From positions 1-38,837 of the forward strand of contig JAIOJQ010000146.1 of the NCBI GenBank assembly GCA_019911865.1: a stretch of 38,837 nt of DNA. The letters run 5' to 3'. Made by a program: the position numbers and the translations under genes. Below the pieces are notes generated by a model that did not search any database, was not told the DNA's origin, and saw only the letters and a program-made list of their open reading frames with translations. The DNA is from Thermoanaerobaculia bacterium. Lineage in GTDB: Bacteria; Acidobacteriota; Thermoanaerobaculia; Multivoradales; JAGPDF01. Below are positions 9,839-17,967 of this stretch, in pieces; position 1 is the first letter of the stretch, and each line of letters begins with the position of its first letter.

Positions 9839-10008
9839 GCTGCGGCGCGTTCTCCGGCCGAGAGAATCGACGCGGCAGGCAGCAGCTGACGATCACGGTC
9901 GTCTCCGACTCCGGCACCGGCGCGCTGACCGGGGTCGCCGCCACCTTCCGCCTCGAAATCGTCGACGGCGAACATCGCCTCACGCTCGAGCCCGCTCTGC
10001 CGGATTGA
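9835..10008 (+). pseudogene. Possible C-terminal remnant of a DUF3224-like protein
   Basis: Short ORF LSCGAF...QQLTITVVSDSGTGALTGVAATFRLEIVDGEHRLTLEPALPD* resembles the C-terminal half of DUF3224 proteins (SGTGEL.G..G...IEI..G.H.Y.L.Y.L); no N-terminal half is visible. Confidence 0.35.
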
Positions 10009-10071
10009 GGCCGGCTGCCGGGCTGGGCGGGCCGGCTCGGTCCGCGGCGCTCCTGCCCCGCCGGAGGGGGG

Positions 10072-10114
10072 TGGACACGTCGCTTGCACCGTTTTAAGAT
10101 ACCGGCATCCGAAA
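10072..10114 (+). promoter_or_regulatory. Candidate sigma70-like promoter with overlapping operator dyad for the had-bcr operon
   Basis: TGGACA (10072-10077)-N17-TAAGAT (10095-10100). Hyphenated dyad TTTaaGATaCCGGcATCcgAAA at 10093-10114. GGAGG RBS at 10129-10133; had ATG at 10140. Confidence 0.5.
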
Positions 10115-10139
10115 TCGCTTTTGAACCCGGAGGCTTTCG

Positions 10140-11216
10140 ATGCAGGTGGAAGCGTGGACCGTGTACCAGGGCGGCGAACCGATGCGGTTGGAGAATCGCC
10201 AGGAAACCCCCGGTGCCGGCGAGGTCGTCGTCGAGGTCGCCGGCTGCGGCGTCTGCCACACCGATCTCGGCTTCTTCTACGACGGGGTGCCCACCCGCCA
10301 CCCCTTCCCGCTCACCCTCGGCCACGAGATCTCAGGCGTCGTCGTCGAGGCGGGCCCCGGGGCCGCGGAGTGGATCGGTCGAGCCGTCGTCGTCCCGGCG
10401 GTCCTGCCGTGCGGCGAGTGCGCCGCCTGCCGCGCCGGCCGCGGCGCCATCTGCCCGCGGCAGATCTTTCCCGGCAACGACCTGCACGGCGGCTTCGCCA
10501 GCCACGTCCGCGTCCCCGCCCGCGGTCTCTGCCCCCTCCCCGACCTCGCCTCCCCCACCGCAAATCCGGCCGGCCTCGAGCTCTGGATGCTGAGCGTCAT
10601 CGCCGACGCGGTCTCCACTCCCTGGCAGGCGATCGCGCGCAGCGGTCTCGCCGCAGGCGACCTGACGGTCGTCGTCGGCTGCGGCGGGGTCGGCGGATTC
10701 GCGGTGCAGATCGCCGCGGCGCGCGGCGCCCATGTCGTCGCCGTCGACGTCGACGCCGGCCGTCTCGAACAGATGCGGCGCAACGGCGCCGAGCTGACGC
10801 TGCAGGCGGGAGCCCTCGACTTCAAGGCGATCAAAGGGGAGATCGAGGGCCTGACGAAGCGCCGCGGCATTCCGGGATTCCGCCAGTTCGTCTTCGAGAC
10901 TTCCGGCACGCCGGCCGGCCAGACGACCGCCTTCGGCCTGCTCGGGCGCGGCGGCTACCTCGGCGTCGTCGGCTTCACGCCCCACAAGGTCGAGATCCGC
11001 CTCTCCAACCTGATGGCCTTCGACGCCACGGTACAGGGCAACTGGGCCTGCCTGCCCGAGCACTATCCCGACATCGTCGCGGCGGTACTCGCCGGTCGCC
11101 TCGCCCTCGCCCCGTTCGTCGAACGGCGATCGCTGGCGACGATCCAGGAAGTCTTCGCGCAGCTGCACGCCGCGCCCTACAGCCACCGCATCGTCCTCAC
11201 CCCGGAGAACGCCTGA
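10140..11216 (+). CDS. had: 6-hydroxycyclohex-1-ene-1-carbonyl-CoA dehydrogenase
   Basis: Zn-dependent MDR: CGVCHTDLGFFYDGVPTRHPFPLTLGHEISG, CGECAACRAGRGAIC, VVVGCGGVGGFAVQIA. The had identity is supported by adjacent oah-like and bcr genes. Confidence 0.85.
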   Translation: MQVEAWTVYQGGEPMRLENRQETPGAGEVVVEVAGCGVCHTDLGFFYDGVPTRHPFPLTLGHEISGVVVEAGPGAAEWIGRAVVVPAVLPCGECAACRAGRGAICPRQIFPGNDLHGGFASHVRVPARGLCPLPDLASPTANPAGLELWMLSVIADAVSTPWQAIARSGLAAGDLTVVVGCGGVGGFAVQIAAARGAHVVAVDVDAGRLEQMRRNGAELTLQAGALDFKAIKGEIEGLTKRRGIPGFRQFVFETSGTPAGQTTAFGLLGRGGYLGVVGFTPHKVEIRLSNLMAFDATVQGNWACLPEHYPDIVAAVLAGRLALAPFVERRSLATIQEVFAQLHAAPYSHRIVLTPENA

Positions 11217-12343
11217 TGCCCTTCGCCTTCCACGATCACGACCTGCCCGTCCCGCCGCCGCAGCCGGACGGCGAAGCGCGCGTCCTCTGGGAGCGCCTGC
11301 CACTGCGCTCGCCCGACGGCACGCCCGATCCCGAGCTCAAGGTCGTCCGCATCACCCTGGACAACCCGAAACAGTTCAACTCCTACACCACCGCGATGGT
11401 CAAGGCGGTGATCCTCGGCTTCCGTCGCGCTTCCAACGATCGCGCCTGCGTCGCCGTCGTCTTCACCGGCGGCGGCGATCGCGCCTTCTGCACCGGCGGC
11501 AACACCGCCGAGTACGCCACCTACTACGCCGGCCGCCCGGAGGAGTACCGCCAGTACATGCGGCTGTTCAACGACATGGTCAGCGCCATCCTGGCCTGCG
11601 ACAAGCCGGTCATCTGCCGGGTCAACGGCATGCGGATCGCGGGCGGGCAGGAGATCGGCATGGCCTGCGACTTCTCGATCGCCCAGGACCTGGCGACTTT
11701 CGGCCAGGCGGGGCCGCGCCACGGCTCGGCCCCGGACGGCGGCTCGACCGACTTCCTGCCGCTGTTCGTCGGCATCGAGGCGGCGATGGAGAGCTGCACC
11801 CTGTGCGAGACCTGGAGCGCCCACAAGGCGCTGCGCCTCGGCCTGCTCAGCCGCGTCGTCCCGGCCCTGCGGGTCGACGGCGAGTTCGTTCCCAACCCCC
11901 TGGTGGTCACCGACCGCTGGCTAGGCGAGGCGGGCCGCCCCACCTTCGGCGAGCCGCGCGGCGGCGCCGACCGGGTCGCCGGCAAGGAGCTGCTCTCCCG
12001 CGGTGCCGTCGACCTCGGCCCGCTCGACGAGGCGGTCGACGAGCTGGTCTGGAAGCTCGCCCACACCATGCCGGGCTGTCTCTCGAAGACCCTCGAAAGC
12101 CTGCGCAAGCACAAGCTCGAGCACTGGGACCGCAACCGCGAGTCGAATCGCGCCTGGCTGGCGCTCAACATGATGACCGAGGGGCGGACCGGCTTCCGCG
12201 CCTTCCACGAGGGAGACCGCAACCGGCGCGAGATCGACTTTCTCGACCTGCGTCGCCGGCTGGCGCGCGGCGAACCGTGGAGCGAGAAGCTCACCGAGAG
12301 CCTGATCGCGCCGCTCCGGCCGGCCCCGGCGGAGACCAGGTGA
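11216..12343 (+). CDS. oah: 6-oxocyclohex-1-ene-1-carbonyl-CoA hydrolase (Oah/BamA family, crotonase fold)
   Basis: 375 aa with LDNPKQFNSYTTAMVKAVILGFRRASND, CTGGNTAEYATYYAGRPEEYRQYMRLFNDMV, CRVNGMRIAGGQEIGMACDFSIAQDLATFGQAGPRHGSAPDGGSTDFLPLFVG, which are BamA/Oah-specific blocks. Confidence 0.9.
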   Translation: MPFAFHDHDLPVPPPQPDGEARVLWERLPLRSPDGTPDPELKVVRITLDNPKQFNSYTTAMVKAVILGFRRASNDRACVAVVFTGGGDRAFCTGGNTAEYATYYAGRPEEYRQYMRLFNDMVSAILACDKPVICRVNGMRIAGGQEIGMACDFSIAQDLATFGQAGPRHGSAPDGGSTDFLPLFVGIEAAMESCTLCETWSAHKALRLGLLSRVVPALRVDGEFVPNPLVVTDRWLGEAGRPTFGEPRGGADRVAGKELLSRGAVDLGPLDEAVDELVWKLAHTMPGCLSKTLESLRKHKLEHWDRNRESNRAWLALNMMTEGRTGFRAFHEGDRNRREIDFLDLRRRLARGEPWSEKLTESLIAPLRPAPAETR

Positions 12344-12813
12344 GCGCGGTCGCCCCGGCGCTCGCCGTGCGCCGCCTCGCTCCGGAGGACCTCGACCGGG
12401 TGGTCGAGATCGACGCCCACCATCGCGGCAGCGCGGTCCCCGACTACTGGCGCGGTGTGCGCGAGGCCTTCCTGGCGCGCGGCGGCGGCCGGGTCCGGGT
12501 CGCCCTCGGCGCCGAGTCCGAGGGCCGGCTGGTCGGCTTCCTGTTCGGCGAGTCGCGCGCCTTCGAGTTCGGTTCCCCCGCCTGTGGCTGGATCTTCGCC
12601 GTCGGCGTCGAGTCCGGTCACCAGCGCGGTGGCATCGCCTCCGCCCTGCTCTCGGAGGCCTGCCGGAAGTTCCGCGCCGCCGGCATCGCCACCATCCGCA
12701 CCATGGTGCGCCGCTCCGACGTCCCCGTCCTCGCCTTCTTTCGCGCCCACGGCTTCGCCGCCGGCGAGTTCACCCAGCTCGAGCTGAACCTGTCCGAGGG
12801 AGATTCGCGATGA
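12340..12813 (+). CDS. GNAT family acetyltransferase embedded in the benzoyl-CoA operon
   Basis: GTG start overlaps the oah stop by 4 nt. GNAT motif A: IFAVGVESGHQRGGIASALLSEACRKFRAAG; VPVLAFFRAHGFAAGEFTQLEL. Confidence 0.8.
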   Translation: MSAVAPALAVRRLAPEDLDRVVEIDAHHRGSAVPDYWRGVREAFLARGGGRVRVALGAESEGRLVGFLFGESRAFEFGSPACGWIFAVGVESGHQRGGIASALLSEACRKFRAAGIATIRTMVRRSDVPVLAFFRAHGFAAGEFTQLELNLSEGDSR

Positions 12814-13979
12814 GCGCAGCCGTCACCTCCGTCGTCGACCGGGCCGAGGCCCACTACCGCGACCTGGCACTGGCCGGCGTCCGTCGCTGGAAGGAGGCGA
12901 CCGGCGGCCTGGCGATCGGCTACCTGCCGATCTGGGCGCCGCGCGAGATGCTGCACGCCCAGGGGGTCCTGCCGGTGGGACTCATGGGGGGCGGCGAGGA
13001 CGTCGAGATCATCCGCGGCGACGCCTTCTACCAGTCCTACATCTGCCACCTGCCGCGCTCGACCGTCGAGCTCGGCCTCGGCGGCCAGCTCGATCCGCTC
13101 GACGGCCTGCTCTTTCCGGCCATCTGCGACGTCATCCGCAACCTCTCCGGCGTCTGGCAGCTGCAGTTTCCCGGCAAGCTGGTGCGCTACCTCGACGTGC
13201 CGCAGAACTTCGATCCGGAGATCGGCGGCCACTTCCTGCGCCAGGAACTCGAGTCGCTGGCCGCCGAACTCGCGGAGCGCGGTGCCCGGCCACTCGAAGC
13301 GGAGGCGCTGCGCGCTTCGCTCGCCGCCTACAACGCCAATCGCGCCCGGGTGCGCGCCCTCTACGCGCTGCGCGAGCGCGAGCCCTGGAAGGTGCCGACC
13401 TGGGAGCTCTACCTGATCGTGCGCGCCGGTCTGGTGCTGCCGGTCGAGGAGTTCGACCGCCTGCTCGACGACTACGCGGCGGCGGTGACCGCCGACGAGG
13501 AGCGCCGGCCGATGGACCAAGCGCGCGTCCTCGTCGTCGGCTCGTTCTGCGAACAGCCGCCGCTCGGCCTGATCAAGACCCTCGAGCGCTCGGGCTGCTA
13601 CATCGTCGACGACGACTTCGTGCAGATCCATCGCTTCCTGCGCTCCGACATCCCGCTCGACGGTGATCCGCTCGCCAATCTCGTCACCGCCTTCCTCGAC
13701 GATGCCGTCGAGAGCCCGACGCGCTTCTGCGGCACCGACCGCAAGGCCGAGGCGATGGTCGAGCGCACTCGCGCCTGCCGCGCCGAGGGGGTCGTCTTCT
13801 GCGCTCCGAGTTTCTGCGACCCGGCGCTGCTCGACCAGCCGATGGCGGTCGAAGCGGTCGAGTCGATCGGCGTTCCCTGGACCGCCTTCAAGTACGCGGA
13901 GAACACCGGGCAGTTCCAGGTGATCCGCGAGCAGGCCGGCACTTTCGCCGACTCGATCAAGCTGTGGAGCAACCCATGA
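12810..13979 (+). CDS. bcrC: Benzoyl-CoA reductase subunit C (class I)
   Basis: HgdB-like subunit with YICHLPRSTVELGL, FPAICDVIRNLSGVW, GSFCEQPPLGLIKTLERSGCYIVDDDF and VVFCAPSFCDPALLDQP; followed by bcrB-A-D. Confidence 0.9.
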   Translation: MSAAVTSVVDRAEAHYRDLALAGVRRWKEATGGLAIGYLPIWAPREMLHAQGVLPVGLMGGGEDVEIIRGDAFYQSYICHLPRSTVELGLGGQLDPLDGLLFPAICDVIRNLSGVWQLQFPGKLVRYLDVPQNFDPEIGGHFLRQELESLAAELAERGARPLEAEALRASLAAYNANRARVRALYALREREPWKVPTWELYLIVRAGLVLPVEEFDRLLDDYAAAVTADEERRPMDQARVLVVGSFCEQPPLGLIKTLERSGCYIVDDDFVQIHRFLRSDIPLDGDPLANLVTAFLDDAVESPTRFCGTDRKAEAMVERTRACRAEGVVFCAPSFCDPALLDQPMAVEAVESIGVPWTAFKYAENTGQFQVIREQAGTFADSIKLWSNP

Positions 13980-15277
13980 CCTCTCCGACCCCGACGACGG
14001 GAGCGCGCGAGGCGCTCAAGGACGCCAGCCAGCTGCGCCAGAAGCGGATGATCGCCGAGCACTACACCCGCCTGGCGAGGGCCCCCGAGACCGGCAGCCG
14101 GAGCGTCTACACCTTCGTTCCCGGCAACCTCACCGAGCTGCTGCGCAGCTTCGACCTGCTGCCGGTGCTGCCCGAAATCAATGCCCTGCAATCGGCGATG
14201 CGCGGCAAATCGAAGGAGTACATCGCCATCGCCGAGAAGGCCGGCCAGAGCGAAGACGTCTGCACCTACGTCAAGGCCGACTACGGAATGATGAAGGCGG
14301 GCAATCTCGGGCCGACCGGGGAAAAACTTCCCGATCCGGACCTGCTGCTGCTCTCGTACACCGGTTGCTTCACCTTCCTCAAGTGGTTCGAGATGCTGCG
14401 TCACGAGTACAAGGCCCCGGTGGTGATGTTGCACGTCCCCTACCAGGCCGATGGGCGGATCACCGAGTCGATGCGCAACTACGTCGTGGCGCAGCTGCGC
14501 GACAAGGTGATCCCGGAGCTCGAGCGGATCTCCGGCAAGCGATACGACGAGGACCGCCTGCGCGAAAATCTCGCCCGCTCGGCGCGTGCCGAGGAGGATC
14601 TCGTCGCGGTCCTCCAGTCGGCCCGCCGGCGGCCGTCGCCGATCGACTCCTACTTCGGCGCCGTCTACTACGTCGGACCGATCTTCTCCGCCTTCCGCGG
14701 CACGGAGGACGCCTGCGACTACTACCGCGAGTTGCGCGCCGAGATCGACGAGCGCGTCGCACAGGGTCTCGGCCCGGTCACCCCGGACGGCCAGATCGGA
14801 CGCGAGCGCTTCCGCCTGGTCGTCGAGGGCCCGCCGAACTGGACCCACTTCCACGAGTTCTGGCGCATGTTCGCCGACGAAGGGGCGGTCGCGGTCGCCT
14901 CTACGTACTCCAAGGTCGGTGGCGTCTACGACACCGGCTTCCGTCACGACCCGGATCATCCCCTCGAGACGCTGGCCGACTACTGCATGGGCTGCTACAC
15001 CAACCTCTCGCTCCCCTCGCGGGTCGACATGATCTGTCGCTACGTCGAGGAGTACGAGGCCGACGGCGTGCTCATCCACTCGATCAAGAGCTGCAACTCC
15101 TTCTCCGCCGGCCAGCTCGCCATGCTGCGCGAGATCGAGAATCGCACCGGCCGGCCGGGGGGGTTCATCGAGAGTGACCTCGTCGACCCGCGCTACTTCT
15201 CGGCCGCCAACCTGAAGAACCGGCTCGAGTCCTACTTCCAGATGATCGACCAGAAGCGCGGGAGGCTCTCGGCATGA
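13976..15277 (+). CDS. bcrB: Benzoyl-CoA reductase subunit B (class I)
   Basis: SYTGCFTFLKWFEMLRHEYKAPVVMLHVPYQ, EGPPNWTHFHEFWRMFADEGAV, DYCMGCYTNLSLPSRVDMICRYVEEYEADGVLIHSIKSCNSFSAGQ. Confidence 0.92.
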   Translation: MTSPTPTTGAREALKDASQLRQKRMIAEHYTRLARAPETGSRSVYTFVPGNLTELLRSFDLLPVLPEINALQSAMRGKSKEYIAIAEKAGQSEDVCTYVKADYGMMKAGNLGPTGEKLPDPDLLLLSYTGCFTFLKWFEMLRHEYKAPVVMLHVPYQADGRITESMRNYVVAQLRDKVIPELERISGKRYDEDRLRENLARSARAEEDLVAVLQSARRRPSPIDSYFGAVYYVGPIFSAFRGTEDACDYYRELRAEIDERVAQGLGPVTPDGQIGRERFRLVVEGPPNWTHFHEFWRMFADEGAVAVASTYSKVGGVYDTGFRHDPDHPLETLADYCMGCYTNLSLPSRVDMICRYVEEYEADGVLIHSIKSCNSFSAGQLAMLREIENRTGRPGGFIESDLVDPRYFSAANLKNRLESYFQMIDQKRGRLSA

Positions 15278-16575
15278 ACGGCTACGTCGGCATCGATCTC
15301 GGTTCGACGACCACCAAGGCGATCGTCCTCGGCGAGGACGGCGTCATCCTCGGCAAGGGAATCACCAACAGCCGCAGCAACTATTCCGTTGCCTGCGACG
15401 TCGCCCTCTCCGAGGCGCTGATCGACACCCGCTTCGGTCGAATCTCGGCGGCGCTCGCCGCCAGACAGCTCGATGAGGAGGAGCGCAGAAGACTGCTCGA
15501 CGAGCTCGAGCGGCGATTCCGCGAGCAACAGTATCGCCGCCTGCTCGCGCTGTTCGCCGAGCGCATTCTCGGTCACGCGGCCGCGGCCCCGGACAGCGAC
15601 ACGATCGCCCCGGCTCTGCGCGGCATCCTGGACCGCATGGAGGGCGAGAGCGGAAAACTCTTCGCGGCCGGGGCGACGCGGCGCAGCGACTTCTTCCGCG
15701 ACCTCGCCGGTGGCCGCTTTCTCGAACTGGCGGAACAGGCGGCGCGCGCCCTCCAGGTCGGCTTCGACCGCCTCGCCGGACTCTTCGATCGCACGATCCT
15801 CGAGGTCGAGAATCTGCCCGCCGACGAGGACTCGTTCTCCGGCCTCGTCGCCGCCGCCGTTCCTGCCGACGCACCGCCGGCGCTCACCCGCGCGGTCTCG
15901 GAGGCGACCGCCGCACCGATCACCGTGACGCGCTCGGTCGGCACCGGCTACGGCCGTGCCACTCTTCCCTTCCCCAAGGATCAGATCCGCTCCGAAATCC
16001 TCTGCCACGGCCTCGGTGCTCACCACCTCTTCCCCGGCTCCCGCACGGTGCTCGACATCGGGGGCCAGGACACCAAGGCGATCCAGGTCGACGCCGATGG
16101 CATCGTCACGTCCTTCCAGATGAACGACCGCTGCGCCGCCGGCTGCGGCCGCTACCTCGGGTACATCGCCGACGAAATGAACCTGGGCCTGCACCAGCTC
16201 GGCCCCCTGGCGATGACTGCCAAGCGCACGGTTCGCATCAATTCGACCTGCACGGTGTTCGCCGGGGCGGAACTGCGCGAGCGACTCTCGCTCGGCGAGA
16301 AGCGCGAGGACATCCTCGCCGGTCTGCACCGCGCGATCATCCTGCGGGCCCTTTCGTTGCTCGCCCGCTCGGGTGGTGTCACCGACGAATTCACTTTCAC
16401 CGGCGGGGTGGCGAAGAACAGCGCTGCCACGGCGGCGTTGACCGAACTCATCCGGTCCAACTACGGGGAACGGACGATGAACATCTCTCCGGACTCCATC
16501 TACACCGGCGCGCTCGGTGCTGCACTCTTCGCCCGCCGGGACGCCGAGGCGGGAGCCGAAAGGAGCGTCGCATGA
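15274..16575 (+). CDS. bcrA: Benzoyl-CoA reductase subunit A (class I, ASKHA ATPase)
   Basis: GIDLGSTTTKAIVLGEDG, LDIGGQDTKAIQVDADGIVTSFQMNDRCAAGCGRYL, INSTCTVFAGAELRERLSLGEKREDILAGLHRAI. 433 aa with a long insertion, like Thauera-type BcrA. Confidence 0.92.
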   Translation: MNGYVGIDLGSTTTKAIVLGEDGVILGKGITNSRSNYSVACDVALSEALIDTRFGRISAALAARQLDEEERRRLLDELERRFREQQYRRLLALFAERILGHAAAAPDSDTIAPALRGILDRMEGESGKLFAAGATRRSDFFRDLAGGRFLELAEQAARALQVGFDRLAGLFDRTILEVENLPADEDSFSGLVAAAVPADAPPALTRAVSEATAAPITVTRSVGTGYGRATLPFPKDQIRSEILCHGLGAHHLFPGSRTVLDIGGQDTKAIQVDADGIVTSFQMNDRCAAGCGRYLGYIADEMNLGLHQLGPLAMTAKRTVRINSTCTVFAGAELRERLSLGEKREDILAGLHRAIILRALSLLARSGGVTDEFTFTGGVAKNSAATAALTELIRSNYGERTMNISPDSIYTGALGAALFARRDAEAGAERSVA

Positions 16576-17447
16576 GTGTCCTGGCCGGAGACGGAACGCT
16601 GCGCGTGGCCGGCATCGACGTCGGTACGGCGGCAGTCAAGCTGGTCCTGCTCGACGACCGGCCGGGCGAGCGCCCACAGGTCGTGCTGACCCGCCTCGAG
16701 AGGATCCGCCGCCGCGATCCGCAGAAGGTGGTCGAGGAGATCTTCGCCGAAGCGCTCGTCGCCGCGGGCTCCGCAAGCGACGAGCTCGCGTACGTGGCGA
16801 CCACCGGCGAGGGGGAAATGGTGCGCTTCCGCACCGGTCACTTCTACGGCATGACCACGCACGCCCGGGGCGGCCTGTTTCTCGACCCGGAAGTCCGCGG
16901 CGTGCTCGACGTCGGCGCCTTGCACTGCCGCGGCGTGGCGATGGACGAGCGCTCGCGCGTTCTCGGCTATCGGATGACCAGCCAGTGCGCCTCGGGGTCC
17001 GGCCAGTTCCTCGAGAACATCAGCCGCTATCTCGGCGTTTCGCTCGACGACATCGGTCCGCTCTCCCTGCAGTCCGACCAGCCCGAGGCCTGCTCGTCGA
17101 TCTGCGCCGTGCTCGCCGAGACCGACGTCATCAACATGGTCTCGCGAGGCATCTCGGCGTCGAACATCATCCGGGGGATCCACCAATCCATGGCCGGTCG
17201 GTACCTGCGCCTGCTCTCCAACCTCGGAATCCGCGGCGCCGTGCTGGTCACTGGCGGCCTGGCGGCCGACGTCGGCCTGGTTGCGGCGCTGCAGGAGGCG
17301 GCGACCGGCGCGAAGGGCGGGCTCGAGCTGCGCACCCACCCGGAGTCGGTGCTCGCCGGCGCCTATGGCGCGGCTCTGTGGGGCGCATTCCGCGCTCGCA
17401 AGCTGGCGAACCTGGGGCTCGAGCTGGCGAGCGGCGAAGCGGCCTGA
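16572..17447 (+). CDS. bcrD: Benzoyl-CoA reductase subunit D (class I, ASKHA ATPase)
   Basis: AGIDVGTAAVKLVLLDD, LDVGALHCRGVAMDERSRVLGYRMTSQCASGSGQFLENISRYLGV, CSSICAVLAETDVINMVSRGI. 291 aa. Confidence 0.92.
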   Translation: MSVLAGDGTLRVAGIDVGTAAVKLVLLDDRPGERPQVVLTRLERIRRRDPQKVVEEIFAEALVAAGSASDELAYVATTGEGEMVRFRTGHFYGMTTHARGGLFLDPEVRGVLDVGALHCRGVAMDERSRVLGYRMTSQCASGSGQFLENISRYLGVSLDDIGPLSLQSDQPEACSSICAVLAETDVINMVSRGISASNIIRGIHQSMAGRYLRLLSNLGIRGAVLVTGGLAADVGLVAALQEAATGAKGGLELRTHPESVLAGAYGAALWGAFRARKLANLGLELASGEAA

Positions 17448-17499
17448 GAGCCCGACAGATGACTCTCCGGCCGGCGCCACGGGCAGAAATGCCCCGCCG

Positions 17500-17955
17500 A
17501 TGAACTTCCAGCTGTCGACTCGCTACGCCCTTTACGCGGCGCTCGAGATGGCCTCGACCGACGACGGGCGACCGGTCACCGCCGCGCAGGTCGCCGACCG
17601 ATATCGCATCCCGCCGTCGGTGGTCGCCAAGGTGATCCAGCGGCTGGTCAAGGCCGGCCTGGCGCACGGCACCCGCGGTACTACCGGGGGCTATCGGCTC
17701 GCCCGGCCGGCAGCCGAGGTGACGCTGATCGAGGTGGTCGAGATCTTCGAGGGGGGGAGGGAGGCAGCCGCCTGCTCACTCGCCGGATGCGGCGAGGCTC
17801 CCTGCCGGCAGATGGCCGAATGCCGGCTGCGGCGCCTCTTCGAGGAGATCGACGAGCAGGTGAGGGTCACGCTGGCTTCGGTAACCCTCGCCACCCTCGT
17901 GGCGCCGCGAACCCCGCTGGCACCGCTGGTGCAGCTGGCCGCGCGTCGCGCCTGA
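17500..17955 (+). CDS. Rrf2 family transcriptional regulator (BadM-like by context) with a four-Cys cluster
   Basis: MNFQLSTRYALYAALEMAS..., wHTH block AAQVADRYRIPPSVVAKVIQRLVKAGLAHGTRGTTGGYRLARP, then CSLAGCGEAPCRQMAEC; 52 nt after the bcrD stop. Confidence 0.85.
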   Translation: MNFQLSTRYALYAALEMASTDDGRPVTAAQVADRYRIPPSVVAKVIQRLVKAGLAHGTRGTTGGYRLARPAAEVTLIEVVEIFEGGREAAACSLAGCGEAPCRQMAECRLRRLFEEIDEQVRVTLASVTLATLVAPRTPLAPLVQLAARRA

Positions 17956-17967
17956 CGGCGTCCGGGT

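Noticed and set aside
10084-10100. TTGCAC (10084) as the -35 of the had promoter
   Set aside because: Only 5 bp separates it from TAAGAT and no good -10 lies 16-18 bp downstream; TGGACA at 10072 gives a 17-bp spacer.
13598-15079. Long minus-strand ORFs antisense to the bcr genes (also 15232-16329, 16500-17480)
   Set aside because: They mirror strongly supported BcrB/A/D coding frames and show no recognisable domain.
12810-17447. Alternative reading of bcrCBAD as a 2-hydroxyacyl-CoA dehydratase system
   Set aside because: Presence of four subunits with two distinct ASKHA ATPases plus adjacent had and oah/bamA-type genes favours class I benzoyl-CoA reductase.
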